DNA from: Pythium myriotylum
Lineage: Eukaryota > Oomycota > Peronosporomycetes > Pythiales > Pythiaceae
NCBI GenBank assembly: GCA_023091665.1
Contig: JALJCQ010000015.1
Coordinates: forward strand, 3,224,001-3,288,000
Reading direction: 5' to 3'
DNA: 64,000 nucleotides
In this document: positions 20,931 to 30,761 of the stretch, piece by piece
Layout: every line of letters begins with the position of its first letter
Numbering within the stretch: the first letter of the stretch is position 1
Made by a program: the position numbers and the translations under genes
The notes under the pieces: model-generated
The model's input: only the letters and a program-made list of their open reading frames with translations
Databases searched by the model: none
Told to the model about the DNA's origin: nothing

Positions 20931-23900
20931 CTACTTAAGCTCCACCATGCCAAGACCGCGGACGAGATCCCAATGCTTGGTGCTTCCGAGAGACTTGGTG
21001 AAGAGGTCTGCAATGTTCTTGTCCGATGGGATCCTCTTGACCTCGAGTTGCTTGCCTTGGAGCTCGTGCATGAAGAAGAACTTGGGGTCGATATGCTTCG
21101 TCCGATCGCTCTTGATATACCCTTGTTGGACTTGGGCGATACATGCATTGTTGTCTTCGTAAATGGCGATGGGTGGCAGCTCATTGGTGATGCCAAGTCC
21201 TTTGCGGATAAACTTGACAAAGAGTCTGATCCAGACACATTCGCGGCATGCTTCGTAGAGTGCAATGATCTCAGACTGGTTTGTCGATGTTGCGGAGATT
21301 GTTTGCTTCGTCGGCTTCCATGAAATCGCGGCTCCGGCAGACACGAACACGTAGCCAGACTGAGAACGAGCCTTGTGTGGATCTGACAGATAACCAGCAT
21401 CGGCATAACCATAAATGTCGTCAGTAGTCAACAGGGAAACATCACGAGCAAGTTCTCCTCTGCGATACAACAAACCGTAGTCCTTGGTCTTAGCCAGATA
21501 TCTCATCAGTTGCTTTACGCCAGACCAATGTCTCTTGGTGGGTTCAGATGAATAGCGTGCAAGCACGCTAACGGCGAAAGCGATATCTGGGCGCGAGCAG
21601 TTGGCAAGGTACAAGAGCGCGCCGATGGCCTCTCTGTACGGATACTTCTCGCCAAGGACTTCTTCACTGCCGCGTCTTGGGCCGTATACGTCACTCTCTG
21701 GCTTCAAGCTGCGCACCACCATGGGAGTCTTAGCGGCTCTCGAAACCTCCCCCATGCTGAAGCGCTCCAGCAGCTTCGCAATGTATGTTGCTTGATGCAA
21801 CATAATCCCTTTCGGGTTCTGGTGGATCTGCAACCCCAGACAGAATGAGAGTAGACCAAGGTCCTTCACCTTGAACTCGGCCTTCAATGCTGTCATCACA
21901 GCTTCTACTGCCGCGTCAGAGCCCACCATGACGATGTCATCGACATAGATCCCAATAATGGCGATCTCGGTGCCGCTTCGCTTGACGAACAAGCATGGGG
22001 AGCACTCGTGCGTCTGAAAACCACACTTCTCTAAGCACTGCGAAAAGTGCAAGTACCAAATTCTGCCAGCTTGCTTCAACCCATAGAGAGACTTGTGTAT
22101 CCGAACACATGGGAGCCTCAGCGACTCCTCCCCCTCAACACGTAAACCCTCGGGCACTCTCATGTAGAGCTCGACGTCAATGACTCCATACAAGTAGGCA
22201 GTCTCAATGTCTGCTTGCTTCACTTTCATGTCGTTCCTGGCAGCGAACGCTAACAACCAACGAAGGGTTGTCATGGTCATGACTGGCGAATACGTGTCTG
22301 AGTAATCGATGCCGAACCGTTCCGTGAATCCTTGTGCAACCAGGCGCGCCTTATAGCGAACTACTTTGCCTGTTTGGTCTCGTTTCCTGTTGAAGACCCA
22401 TCTGCACCCAATCGGCTTATGACTTGGAGGGCATTCTTGCACACTACCAAACACTTTGCGATTCAGCAACGATTGGAGCTCAGCCTTGATTGCAGCCTTC
22501 CACTGTGGCCAATCGGGCGATGCTCGACAATCTTCAATTGTCGTTGGGTCGGCATCCTGATCCTTGAGAGTAAGGAACGTACTCAAGTTGGCCTCTGCAA
22601 GCGTGTCCACCGACGCACCAGTATGGACATCGGGGTGTGACTCAGCAGGAGGCACAACAGCAACTGCGCTACCATGAAGCTCGGCTCTGGTCCGACGCTT
22701 CCGCGGCACAAGGTCTTTGGCACCTTTGGGGCGACCACGTTTATTGTTTTGTGGCGCCACCACAGTAGCTGGGGTTGGATCGACAGCTACTGGTGCTGGG
22801 TAGTTGGTTGCTTCATTGACCGACGATCTCGTTACGCGCTCAGTAGCCGCGAATGCATCTGGAGCGTTCTGCGCAATACGGTGGAGAAGTAGGATTCGAC
22901 GCACATCCTTCTCCCCCTGACCGGTGTATGGGTCACGGTGGGACTCCTTCGTGCGTGACTGATCGAAGTCGAACTGATCGCGGCTGTCATCATCCTCAGT
23001 GCTTCCCAGCTTTGGGAATGTAGACTCATCAAACTCACACATAGTGATGTGAGCGACGACCAAGTCACCAGTCTCGGGACTTGGATACCGGATGATAGAT
23101 GGCGACTGAAAGCCAACATAGATTCCAAGTTGTCGTTTCGGTCCGAACTTAGACTTTTGGTGAGGCGGTATGGGCACATACACCGCGCAGCCAAAGATCC
23201 TCAGGTGTGCGACAGACGGCGAGAAACCATGCGCAAGTTCGTACGGTGACAGAACATTCTCAGCTGACGGTCTGTACAGGAGAAGGTCGCCAGCATGGAG
23301 TACAGCATGTCCCCAACACGACAGAGGTAAATTTGAACGAAGGAGTAGGGGGCGAGCTACCATCTGCACAAGCTTCACGAAATTCTCAGCATTCGTGTTG
23401 TGTGCGTAGGGTACAGAGGTCTCCAAGGTTATGCCGGACGAGGCGCAGAACTCTTGAAATGACTTCGAGACATACTCCGAGGCATTATCGACGCGGACGT
23501 TCCTGATGGGGTGACTTGGGAACTGTGTCTTCAGCTGGATGATGGCGATAAGCAGCTTTGGCATCACCTCGTTCTTGGAAGTGAGGAGTTGTACCTTGGA
23601 GAAACGCGCCGATGTGTCCTTCGCCACCATATAGTAGCTGAATGGTCCTGAGGGTGGCGAGATGAGCCCACACACGTCGCTCACGAGGGTCTCGAAGTGG
23701 CTGTGAGGCTTGAACTTCTCGCTGGAGAACGAATTCTTCTTCTTGTTCGGAAGCTTCCCCATCGTGCATGGCGGGCAGACCCGAGGGAGGCGCCTTGGGA
23801 TACTGAGAGCACTCAAAGGTATGCCCCGAACGGCCTTGGTAATCTTCTTCAACATTCCTCGTGCTGGATGGCCCATGCGATCATGCCATAGCAACAACGC

Positions 23901-24329
23901 ATCCTTGTCGGCACGTGAAGGCACTTCTGCAAGGTAGGTGGCGTTGGGCGAAGACGTGGCATTGATGTACGAGAAGTATAAGCCATTGCCAGCCTGTGAG
24001 CACTCCTCCATCACATTTCCGTCCTTGTCCACTAGCCTTAGGCACTCTGCTCCATCCGACGAGGTCGCCGTGTGGATGTGGAGGCCATTCTTCCGCAGAT
24101 CATGGAAGCTGAGCAAGTTACGAGGGGATGCTGGCGCGTACACAGCCCCTTGGACGTCAATCACAGTGCCGTTCGGCAAAGCAATGCGGGCGTGTCCAGC
24201 TGCCTTCGCGATCGGACTCGATCCACCCACAGTCGTGACGCTACTTGGTGCCAGAGAGGGATCAAGACTGACAAAGAACCGTTTTTCGTTGAGTATAACA
24301 TGCGTCGTGGCGGAGTCGATGAGACACAA
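20931..24329 (-). CDS. pol: Copia pol: protease, integrase, reverse transcriptase, RNase H
   Basis: One open frame of 1,132 codons. In order: aspartic protease motif LIDSATTH at the start; the integrase zinc-binding HHCC motif (HDRMGH ... CPPC); the integrase core with aspartates in LVSDVCG and VDNASEY; copia RT ending in the catalytic IYVDDIVMVGS; and RNase H (GYADAGYLSDP, SEIIALYEA, IYEDNNACIA, KHIDPKFFF). The first codons belong to a polyprotein whose beginning is the gag frame. Homology extends upstream of 24329 to a C6 run at 24340-24345, where the frames part. No internal stop is present. It works in virus-like particles made by the element itself. Confidence 0.93.
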   Translation of the reverse strand: MCLIDSATTHVILNEKRFFVSLDPSLAPSSVTTVGGSSPIAKAAGHARIALPNGTVIDVQGAVYAPASPRNLLSFHDLRKNGLHIHTATSSDGAECLRLVDKDGNVMEECSQAGNGLYFSYINATSSPNATYLAEVPSRADKDALLLWHDRMGHPARGMLKKITKAVRGIPLSALSIPRRLPRVCPPCTMGKLPNKKKNSFSSEKFKPHSHFETLVSDVCGLISPPSGPFSYYMVAKDTSARFSKVQLLTSKNEVMPKLLIAIIQLKTQFPSHPIRNVRVDNASEYVSKSFQEFCASSGITLETSVPYAHNTNAENFVKLVQMVARPLLLRSNLPLSCWGHAVLHAGDLLLYRPSAENVLSPYELAHGFSPSVAHLRIFGCAVYVPIPPHQKSKFGPKRQLGIYVGFQSPSIIRYPSPETGDLVVAHITMCEFDESTFPKLGSTEDDDSRDQFDFDQSRTKESHRDPYTGQGEKDVRRILLLHRIAQNAPDAFAATERVTRSSVNEATNYPAPVAVDPTPATVVAPQNNKRGRPKGAKDLVPRKRRTRAELHGSAVAVVPPAESHPDVHTGASVDTLAEANLSTFLTLKDQDADPTTIEDCRASPDWPQWKAAIKAELQSLLNRKVFGSVQECPPSHKPIGCRWVFNRKRDQTGKVVRYKARLVAQGFTERFGIDYSDTYSPVMTMTTLRWLLAFAARNDMKVKQADIETAYLYGVIDVELYMRVPEGLRVEGEESLRLPCVRIHKSLYGLKQAGRIWYLHFSQCLEKCGFQTHECSPCLFVKRSGTEIAIIGIYVDDIVMVGSDAAVEAVMTALKAEFKVKDLGLLSFCLGLQIHQNPKGIMLHQATYIAKLLERFSMGEVSRAAKTPMVVRSLKPESDVYGPRRGSEEVLGEKYPYREAIGALLYLANCSRPDIAFAVSVLARYSSEPTKRHWSGVKQLMRYLAKTKDYGLLYRRGELARDVSLLTTDDIYGYADAGYLSDPHKARSQSGYVFVSAGAAISWKPTKQTISATSTNQSEIIALYEACRECVWIRLFVKFIRKGLGITNELPPIAIYEDNNACIAQVQQGYIKSDRTKHIDPKFFFMHELQGKQLEVKRIPSDKNIADLFTKSLGSTKHWDLVRGLGMVELK

Positions 24330-25350
24330 GGCCCCATCTCCCCCCTTCAGCGACTACGCTAACAAAGCTCTCAACGCAGTGCGATTCGCTTTCACTGTCA
24401 TCGGAGAGGTCGGACATGAACGACACTCTCTTGCCGGAGACTGTCTTCTTGCCTTTTGTACTGTCAGTGGACTTTGCTTGCTGAGACTGTTGATACAACT
24501 TACAGTGGAATGCAGGCGTATTGCACTGTTTGGCCCAGTGTCCGAACAGCCCGCACTTGTGGCATGTGTCCTTCTGTGACGTTACCTTGCGCCCGTTCCT
24601 CGTATGGGACTTGGCGTTCCGATAGCCACCACGCTTGCCGTGTCGCCCTTTCCACTGCTTCTTGCCTCCGCGCTTTTGCTTCTGCTGGTTCTGTCCACCA
24701 GCATCACCATAGTTCACTTCGGGTGTGGAACCAGGTGTTGGAGGCAAGCGGCGCTCGTCATGATTGCGTTGGAGCAGCAAGCCGTGCTTCTCGTCGAGCA
24801 ACAGCACAGCAACAAGCTTGTCGAAGGTGTCATGGTTCATGCGTCTGTACTGCATCGCCAGGATACGTTCTGACGGGTGGAAAGTCGTCAGAGTCTTCTC
24901 AATCTTCTCAGACTCAGTGATCTTGCGATCACACCATGACAGCTCGCTCGTGATGCCATAGAGCTTCGTCGTGTACTCTGTTACCGTCTTGAAGTTGTAG
25001 AAACACAACTTATTCCACTCGTCGTTCAGCAAAGGCAGCATTGCTTGCTTCCGGTTAGTGTCAAACCGAAGCTTCAGGCTCTGCCATATCACCGCAGGGT
25101 TCTGCTCTTCCAAGTAGTTGAACTTCAAGTCCTTGTGCAAGTGTCTAAGGATCAAGCACACTGCACGGGCAGCATTACGACGTCTCTCTTCTGCTTGAGC
25201 ATTGCTTGTAACAGGTACTACAAACGCGGAGTCAACCGTTGCTCCAAGACCATCGGCACAGAGGTAGTTGTAAGCCTCAAGTGCCCAAACGATGTAGTTC
25301 GTTCCAGCAACATCAAGTGCTGGGAACTTGAGTTTTTCCAAGTCAGACAT
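24262..25350 (-). CDS. gag: Copia gag (capsid and nucleocapsid)
   Basis: It starts at ATG 25350 (MSDLEKLKFPALDVAG). A gag_pre/UBN2-like region follows (YIVWALEAYNYLC; VIWQSLKLRFDTNRK; LNDEWNKLCFYNFKTVTEY), then a basic stretch and a CCHC zinc knuckle (CHKCGLFGHWAKQC). The frame overlaps pol but runs off into unrelated sequence after an acidic SEHCVES-like stretch. Deleting one G from the six-G run at 24340-24345 (minus-strand sense) would make gag and pol one continuous frame, as in most copia elements. Confidence 0.88.
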   Translation of the reverse strand: MSDLEKLKFPALDVAGTNYIVWALEAYNYLCADGLGATVDSAFVVPVTSNAQAEERRRNAARAVCLILRHLHKDLKFNYLEEQNPAVIWQSLKLRFDTNRKQAMLPLLNDEWNKLCFYNFKTVTEYTTKLYGITSELSWCDRKITESEKIEKTLTTFHPSERILAMQYRRMNHDTFDKLVAVLLLDEKHGLLLQRNHDERRLPPTPGSTPEVNYGDAGGQNQQKQKRGGKKQWKGRHGKRGGYRNAKSHTRNGRKVTSQKDTCHKCGLFGHWAKQCNTPAFHCKLYQQSQQAKSTDSTKGKKTVSGKRVSFMSDLSDDSESESHCVESFVSVVAEGGRWGLVSHRLRHDACYTQRKTVLCQS

Positions 25351-25389
25351 TTTGGAAACGAACTAAGTGTCTTTAGAACAAGTTACAAG

Positions 25390-25872
25390 CTAGTAGTTGA
25401 CACAAGCGTAGCAGGAGAAGCAGTTCTTGTCGTGCGCTTCGCGCCTCTTCTTCGCAGCTTCGTCGGCGGCTTGCTTGGCAGCGACTTCGTCCGACCCCAA
25501 GATGTCGAAGATGGCAGTGTCAACGACTTTGCGCTGGCAATCCAAATCGAACGGGAGAATGCCGAGAGCCTTGACGATCGCCTTCGTGCGGTTGCAGCCG
25601 ACGGCGTGCTTGTTGAGCTCCTCGACGAAGCGGTGCTGGAGCCGGACCGCGCGTTCGATGGAGGCTTGGAGGTCGTCACGGAGCTTGTCGAGCGCCTTCT
25701 GGTCGTCCTCCTTCAGGGAGCGGATGCGCTTAAAGTCGGAGCGCGAGTCGAACGTCTGGACGTGGCGAGAACGGCGGCGGCTCCGGACTTTGACGGTCTT
25801 GACGGCTGGCCCAGCGGCGGAGAGGTTGAGCACCTTCTTCGTCTTCGTTGTGTTGGCGGCACTCGAACCCAT
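25390..25872 (-). CDS. Extra leader ORF of the copia element, upstream of gag
   Basis: 160 residues from ATG 25872 (MGSSAANTTKTKKVLNL), ending 39 bases before the gag ATG. The start is basic (VKTVKVRSRRRSRHVQ). A long helical region follows (DFKRIRSLKEDDQKALDKL; ASIERAVRLQHRFVEELNK; AAKQAADEAAKKRREAHDK) and the C-terminus is cysteine-containing (NCFSCYACVNY). No copia protein of this type is known to me. It may be an element-specific protein, a separately evolved RNA-binding leader product, or a captured host fragment. The long clean frame in an otherwise GC-rich leader argues for coding, but translation is unproven. Confidence 0.55.
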   Translation of the reverse strand: MGSSAANTTKTKKVLNLSAAGPAVKTVKVRSRRRSRHVQTFDSRSDFKRIRSLKEDDQKALDKLRDDLQASIERAVRLQHRFVEELNKHAVGCNRTKAIVKALGILPFDLDCQRKVVDTAIFDILGSDEVAAKQAADEAAKKRREAHDKNCFSCYACVNY

Positions 25873-25917
25873 GCAAGCGGGAATGGGGGCAGGCAACTCG
25901 GCTAGAGGCCACGCCAC

Positions 25918-26159
25918 GGATCCACGGCAATTATAGCAGGGGCTTCGGCTTGAACGGGCAGGCCAACGCAGGGACCGGGGGACAGTCCACGGGTCGGGTT
26001 CAAGCGGGTCTTGCGCGGCGGGCAGAGGGACGGCGAGAGGTTCGCGTCAGCGAGCGGTCCAACAGCCTGCGCGGGTCGGGTCGGCGAGTCGACGGGTCGG
26101 TGAGAGGTCCGGGCTGACGGGTCGGGTCGGCTTGGCGGTGAGTCTCAGTGCTGATAACG
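25918..26159 (-). other. GC-rich untranslated leader of the copia element
   Basis: Between the 5' LTR and the leader ORF, the stretch 26020-26135 is built of imperfect short GACGGGTCGG/GGTCGGGTCGG-like units. No frame is supported. It probably holds the primer-binding site at the LTR edge and RNA packaging structure. Confidence 0.5.
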
Positions 26160-26485
26160 TGAGACGGGTTGACTTAGCCGGGACCGAGGGTGGACTTAGG
26201 CGAGGCCGAGGTTGACTTAGGAGGGGCGAGTTGACTTGAGCAGTAGACGGTAGAAGACCGAATGAGCTATATTTCCTGGGATGAAAATGGTGGGTGTAGG
26301 GAGCTAGCGCTGCAGAGTTCTGTGTCCTACATGGCCTGGATTTATTCACCCATCAATCGTGGTGGCAGCCATCATTTGTGGCGGCGTCCATCATTGCCCG
26401 GCGCTCACAATCCTTGGTGACGCGCCGGCAACTGATTCCCAGGAATCACATGTAAACATAGAGTAAACATGGAGGAACTGTCTCA
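26160..26485 (-). repeat. 5' LTR of the copia element
   Basis: 326 bp, TGAGAC to GTCTCA, 325 of 326 bases identical to 20496-20821. For the minus-strand element this is the transcription-initiating LTR. Confidence 0.95.
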
Positions 26486-26980
26486 GAAGCACATTAGAAT
26501 CGAACAATACAGGTTCTCTGGTTTGGTGTTGTTTTGATGTTGAAGAATCCGAGAATGGTTCGGAAATGGTGTCTGAATCTGTTCTCCGGCCCCAATAGGC
26601 TGTCGGACGCTATCGGTATGGGATAAATAGCCCAGAATTGGCCACATACTGCAGATCAACATGTTTTTGAGTTCTACGTGAACTGCATGCAGTCGTGGCA
26701 CGTTCGATCCGTGCAGTAGCTGTTGCTGGTGAGGTATTGATGATGAAAGTTGGGGGGCTCAGCTGATTTCCATTTGTGAGGACTTCTCGATCTGCTACTC
26801 TAACACACTACAATACTTCCAGTTTACATCGTGCACTTGAAGACGGCCGGCGGCAAGCCGAGATGATAGGGAGTATAGCTGTCGAAGACACTCCTTTTTG
26901 GGTGGTGGTGTTGATGTGCTGCGGCAGTGACAACAAATCAATGTGAGATCTTTTAATTTTAATTCATCATTTTATTTTAC

Positions 26981-26988
26981 TTTTTTTT

Positions 26989-27018
<30 letters not shown>
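26981..27018. repeat. T18G20 homopolymer tract
   Basis: Eighteen Ts run directly into twenty Gs. The purine/pyrimidine switch and its length are unusual, and its copy number is likely to vary or to be misassembled. Confidence 0.9.
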
Positions 27019-27021
<3 letters not shown>

Positions 27022-28052
27022 CCCGTCGTCAGCATCGCCGAATACATGTCTGCTCTGCAGCACCATGTTTATCCTCGCTGTAGCTTAGAATATTGCAACT
27101 TTGTAGGTGACGTCAACGTAGGAGGTCGTATCGGGTAGTAATATTATCTGGCAATGACGCCACAGCTCCACCTGCTGAGAACTTCAGTGAGAGAATTGGA
27201 GATTATGCTCAGTGTTGGTATCAACCACGATCGACATTGACAGTGAATCATCCAGCACGCAAGTCCCGCATGGACAACGAGCTGCTCTGAACGGTGACAA
27301 AGCGTCCGAATGTTTCTGAATCCAGAACCCCATTCGAGTCTGCTTCTCATCCTCATTACCATTCTCATTCTCTCTTTAGGGCGGATTACGCTGGCAGCTA
27401 TGTACTGTATGGGAAGTGTGACACGTATGGTGAAGAGTCCAACAAATACTCTTCATCAGGGATGGGTGAGGATCCATCTTGTGCGAGTTCAATCGGAGGG
27501 CGATTGTTCACGTACTGCATCTTGTGAAGAAGGGTTTCTCTAGACTTCGAGTGGACTTTTTGAGCACAGCCATGCTTTATTCACACAACCTACGTTTTTG
27601 TGAGAGCCCTTCAGACGCCTAGCATGGACTTCGTCTCACGATGCACGATTAGACGGCAAAGATTGACACGACCACGGCAGTAGGTGGCCAAATAAGTCCG
27701 CATCGTTGTCTCGCAGTTGCATAACCGCGCTGTTGCCAAGTGTAGCTGGTGGGATGTGCTAGGTGAGAAAAGCCAACTGAGTCTGTTGTGATTGATTGCT
27801 TGAATGCTTGGACTCGAATCTTGGAATACTAGAACAGGAGGAGCGCAGAGTTCCGTTCAGTGAAAAAGATGTATCGCCTGCTTTAAGGAGACAGGAGAGC
27901 GACTATGGCATCACGGCGAGTCACGTGCATATGGATACGCAGCACTCACGCGCACGCGTTGCTTCAACTTTTCGGACATGGGCCTGTAATGCTCAACCAG
28001 GACCTGTGCCTTGCCCAGACCCGTCTGATTGCTGCTCGAGGGTTTATGCTTG

Positions 28053-28123
28053 ATACAGTAAGAGTAATAGTGGGTTGGGTCTTGTTTCAAACAAGACCCA
28101 ACCCACTATTACTCTTACTGTAT
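28053..28123. repeat. 71-bp perfect palindrome (35-bp arms, 1-base spacer)
   Basis: The arm ATACAGTAAGAGTAATAGTG... on the left is matched exactly by its reverse complement on the right around a single C at 28088. It can form a cruciform or, if transcribed, a 35-bp hairpin. Confidence 0.95.
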
Positions 28124-29220
28124 TGGTTTGCAAACTGTCTCCCTCATCGCCTTCTCGAACAAGCTAGAGGAAGTTGCTGCACCATGATAGCTTCATATCT
28201 ACCCGAAAGGCCGGCTGGACTCTCCGTTCACGGTCTCGATAATATGTGACCTATCGACAGCGCCATTCGTGCCTACGAAAGAAAATGAACACGACACGAG
28301 GCGACCGATAGATTGGCTACACGACAATCAGACATGAGCTTAGGTGCAGGTATTCACATTGACAGCTGTCCGCGCGGACGAGCAGAGAAATTCGCCGTCT
28401 TTCTCTCATATGGTCTCCCCTGACGCGATGTCCTCTGAACCTTTCAGACACTGTGCGTTTCGCTATTGATTTCTCGCGTGACGGCCTTTTGGCCCGCAGC
28501 AGAAGAGTCACTGCAGACGCGGCTCTGGGTGCAGTCCTGTATTTCGGCAAAGAAGCCAGGATCCACTCGCAACCCATTGAGTTTGTGGGTGTGCGTGCGA
28601 GGAGAATCTTCGGGTGCGGACGGTGTCTTCTAAAGATACTGTACAAAGTCACCAACCACGGACCGTGGTCACAAGCGTCAACTTTGTGCCCAGTTTATGT
28701 GCAAAATGCGACTATGTCGGGTACCATCAAGCAAATGAGGGCGACTCGACACCTCGCACACCGGGGACAACTGGCTTTTTTCGACCGGAGGATAAGGTGA
28801 TGATGATGATGAAGGTGAAGTCTATTGAGCGCAATGACTGTACTCTAATAGCTGGAGCTCTATGCGTTCCTCATTACCGTGGGTCAACTTGGCTAAGAAG
28901 CCAAGGTTGTAAGTCGGAGGCGACGAGCTGGGGCAGGTCCGTGTGGCAGGGCCTGTCCGTGGGGTGATGGACGTGGCTCGTGTTGCTTGTGTCCATCGCA
29001 TGGTTTGCCAAGGAGGATAAGGTCACTGAGCTGGCAACCTTGATGCCAAAAGCTGTTCGGATTCACTTGAACTTGCCTCCATGACAATGAAAATAATAAC
29101 CACAAGGCTCATAGGTCGGCGAAATGGCATGGTCGTCCTTCATTTATAAACAGCATGGTATAGTAGTCGAAAACGACAAGTCCTTTTTAGGCATGCAGTT
29201 GTCACGATAGGGACCACATT

Positions 29221-29253
29221 CATGTCCTGTCACAAAATTTGTGATAGGGCATG
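29221..29253. repeat. Imperfect palindrome with 16-base arms
   Basis: CATGTCCTGTCACAAA and its reverse complement meet around 29237 with two mismatches. Weaker pairing continues outward through CATT/GAATG. Confidence 0.7.
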
Positions 29254-30174
29254 TGAATGGATGGCAAATCTCCGTGTCAATGTCTGGGAGATGTAATTCC
29301 TCTTCAAAGTGATTCTCCCTGATCAACCTTCTTGTACATCACTGGCAGTGGCCACTGCGTGCGATCACACGAGGATGAGAATTTTGTCCGCAAATGGGAG
29401 AAGACGGATAACGCAGGATGCCTCAACTGGACATTGGCCCGTTTTTGTCTTCTCAGTAAACTAAGGCACTTCAACAGAATGGAGTCTGTCCCAATACTAT
29501 TCCGTTTAGATCACAGTACCATAATGACTGGATCTTTGCGCACATGACACGAACGTTCAAACGGCTCCATAGCCATCACTGCCCAATAAAATGCATGATG
29601 ATGGCGATCCGGTGGAGTCAATTGAGTTGGCAATGAGGTGGTAGGAGGTTGTCGATTTGAAATTAACTTCAACCAGTTGGTCTAAGAATAACAGCGGCAT
29701 GCAACGCCGTGTATAGGGTAGATGGGAAGGTCTTCGCGCAGCATATGAAGAGCATACTGTTCTTCATTTACCGTGTCGTGAGCACCACGATGACTAATCC
29801 CGTTAGTTACATCCAGCTTTATCCCACGGTTTGAGTTTTTCCTTAACCACAACCACTCTGGCATTTCGTTACCGCAGCATCCTGGCTTTTTTGCCGAATG
29901 AGCACGCCCTTGAGCCACTTCTGCACCGACACGTCTGCTGCATTGGTCCGAATCACAACGTGCGAACGACAACCCAGAACGAACTGGACAGTCCTGGAAG
30001 CGATGCACATCATGATAACAAGTTTGAGTTCCGTCGTCATGGGGGACTCCCCGTTCCTCCTGCCCCCCAAACTGTCCTTAGACACAACCTTGTTGGAACG
30101 CACAATACGATACCTTGGACAGGCGGCCAAGCGGTGCCTTCATTCCACCATTTGCACTCAACCCATTGATCGCG

Positions 30175-30576
30175 ATGCCACCATCGACTCCGCTGTGCAG
30201 GTACTCCAACTGTCACCGGCCGTGTGCGATCGGGCGCCGAGGGTGCTACCGCCGACTCTGTCAAAAACACCTCGAGCAAGCCAGTACATACCAGCGCGCT
30301 TATCGGAGACGCTTAGCCAAGCGCGGTGTGACGAGATCGAGAACTGTGTCAGGGAATCGTCAAAAGGATCTGTCGCGTAGTGTGGTGTTCGTTTTCTTCG
30401 TTGGCGCTGACGACTCGGCCAATGGGCCCATGGTTGTCGAATCCTTGGGGGCGAAAAAAGCACGGTCGGGTCTCACCTTCACAGCCGGTGACAGAGAGAT
30501 GTCCTGGACGATTCCTCAAGAGAGCGACTGGCTTTCACGAGCAGATATGGACTTCATGATGCAGCACATAGTCTGA
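30175..30576 (+). CDS. Small zinc-finger family protein, copy D
   Basis: 133 residues from ATG 30175 (MPPSTPLCRYSNCHRPCAIG). It has the intact C-x4-C-x15-C-x2-H block, basic QASTYQRAYRRRLAKR, the strand SRSVVFVFFVGADD and the tail SDWLSRADMDFMMQHIV. The linker between strand and tail is longer than in copies A and B. The frame is open upstream to 30115, so a longer start is possible. It faces copy E with 185 bases between their ends. Function unknown. Confidence 0.65.
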   Translation: MPPSTPLCRYSNCHRPCAIGRRGCYRRLCQKHLEQASTYQRAYRRRLAKRGVTRSRTVSGNRQKDLSRSVVFVFFVGADDSANGPMVVESLGAKKARSGLTFTAGDREMSWTIPQESDWLSRADMDFMMQHIV

Positions 30577-30761
30577 AGCAGCCGTAGGGTGAATGTAGCA
30601 CGTCGACGCTGCTCCAATCGACACTATTCGCCACCACATCACTAACTAATGGGAAAGCACCGACTATTATTCCTATCACCTCCTCAATCACGACAATGTC
30701 AGACAGTGTGCTCTTTGTTGCGGGGTCTCGCTGGCGATTCTTGCTCACCAATATCTACTCT

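Larger units (their letters stand above)
20496..26485 (-). mobile_element. Ty1/copia LTR retrotransposon, nearly intact
   Basis: 5,990 bp bounded by two 326-bp LTRs that differ at one base (G at 20743, A at 26407). Each LTR begins TGAGAC and ends GTCTCA. The flanking five bases are GAAAC (20491-20495) and GAAGC (26486-26490), a target duplication with one change. A purine tract abuts the 3' LTR. Reading the minus strand, the order is 5' LTR, a leader with an extra ORF, gag, protease, integrase, reverse transcriptase, RNase H, 3' LTR. Integrase before RT defines copia. The near-identity of the LTRs shows a very recent insertion. Apart from one extra base at the gag/pol join it looks coding-competent. 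A possible primer-binding site (GTTATCAGCACTGAG on the minus strand) follows the 5' LTR directly but its tRNA is not identified. Confidence 0.95.
26491..30174. other. Long gene-poor stretch
   Basis: No gene is supported over 3.7 kb. The many short frames overlap on both strands and lack motifs. It holds a T18G20 homopolymer tract (26981-27018), a 71-bp perfect palindrome (28053-28123) and a second imperfect palindrome (29221-29253). It looks like decayed repeat-derived DNA. Confidence 0.5.

Noticed and set aside
28300..28970. Possible gene at 28453-28967
   Set aside because: Frames overlap on both strands, no motif, no consistent splice structure.
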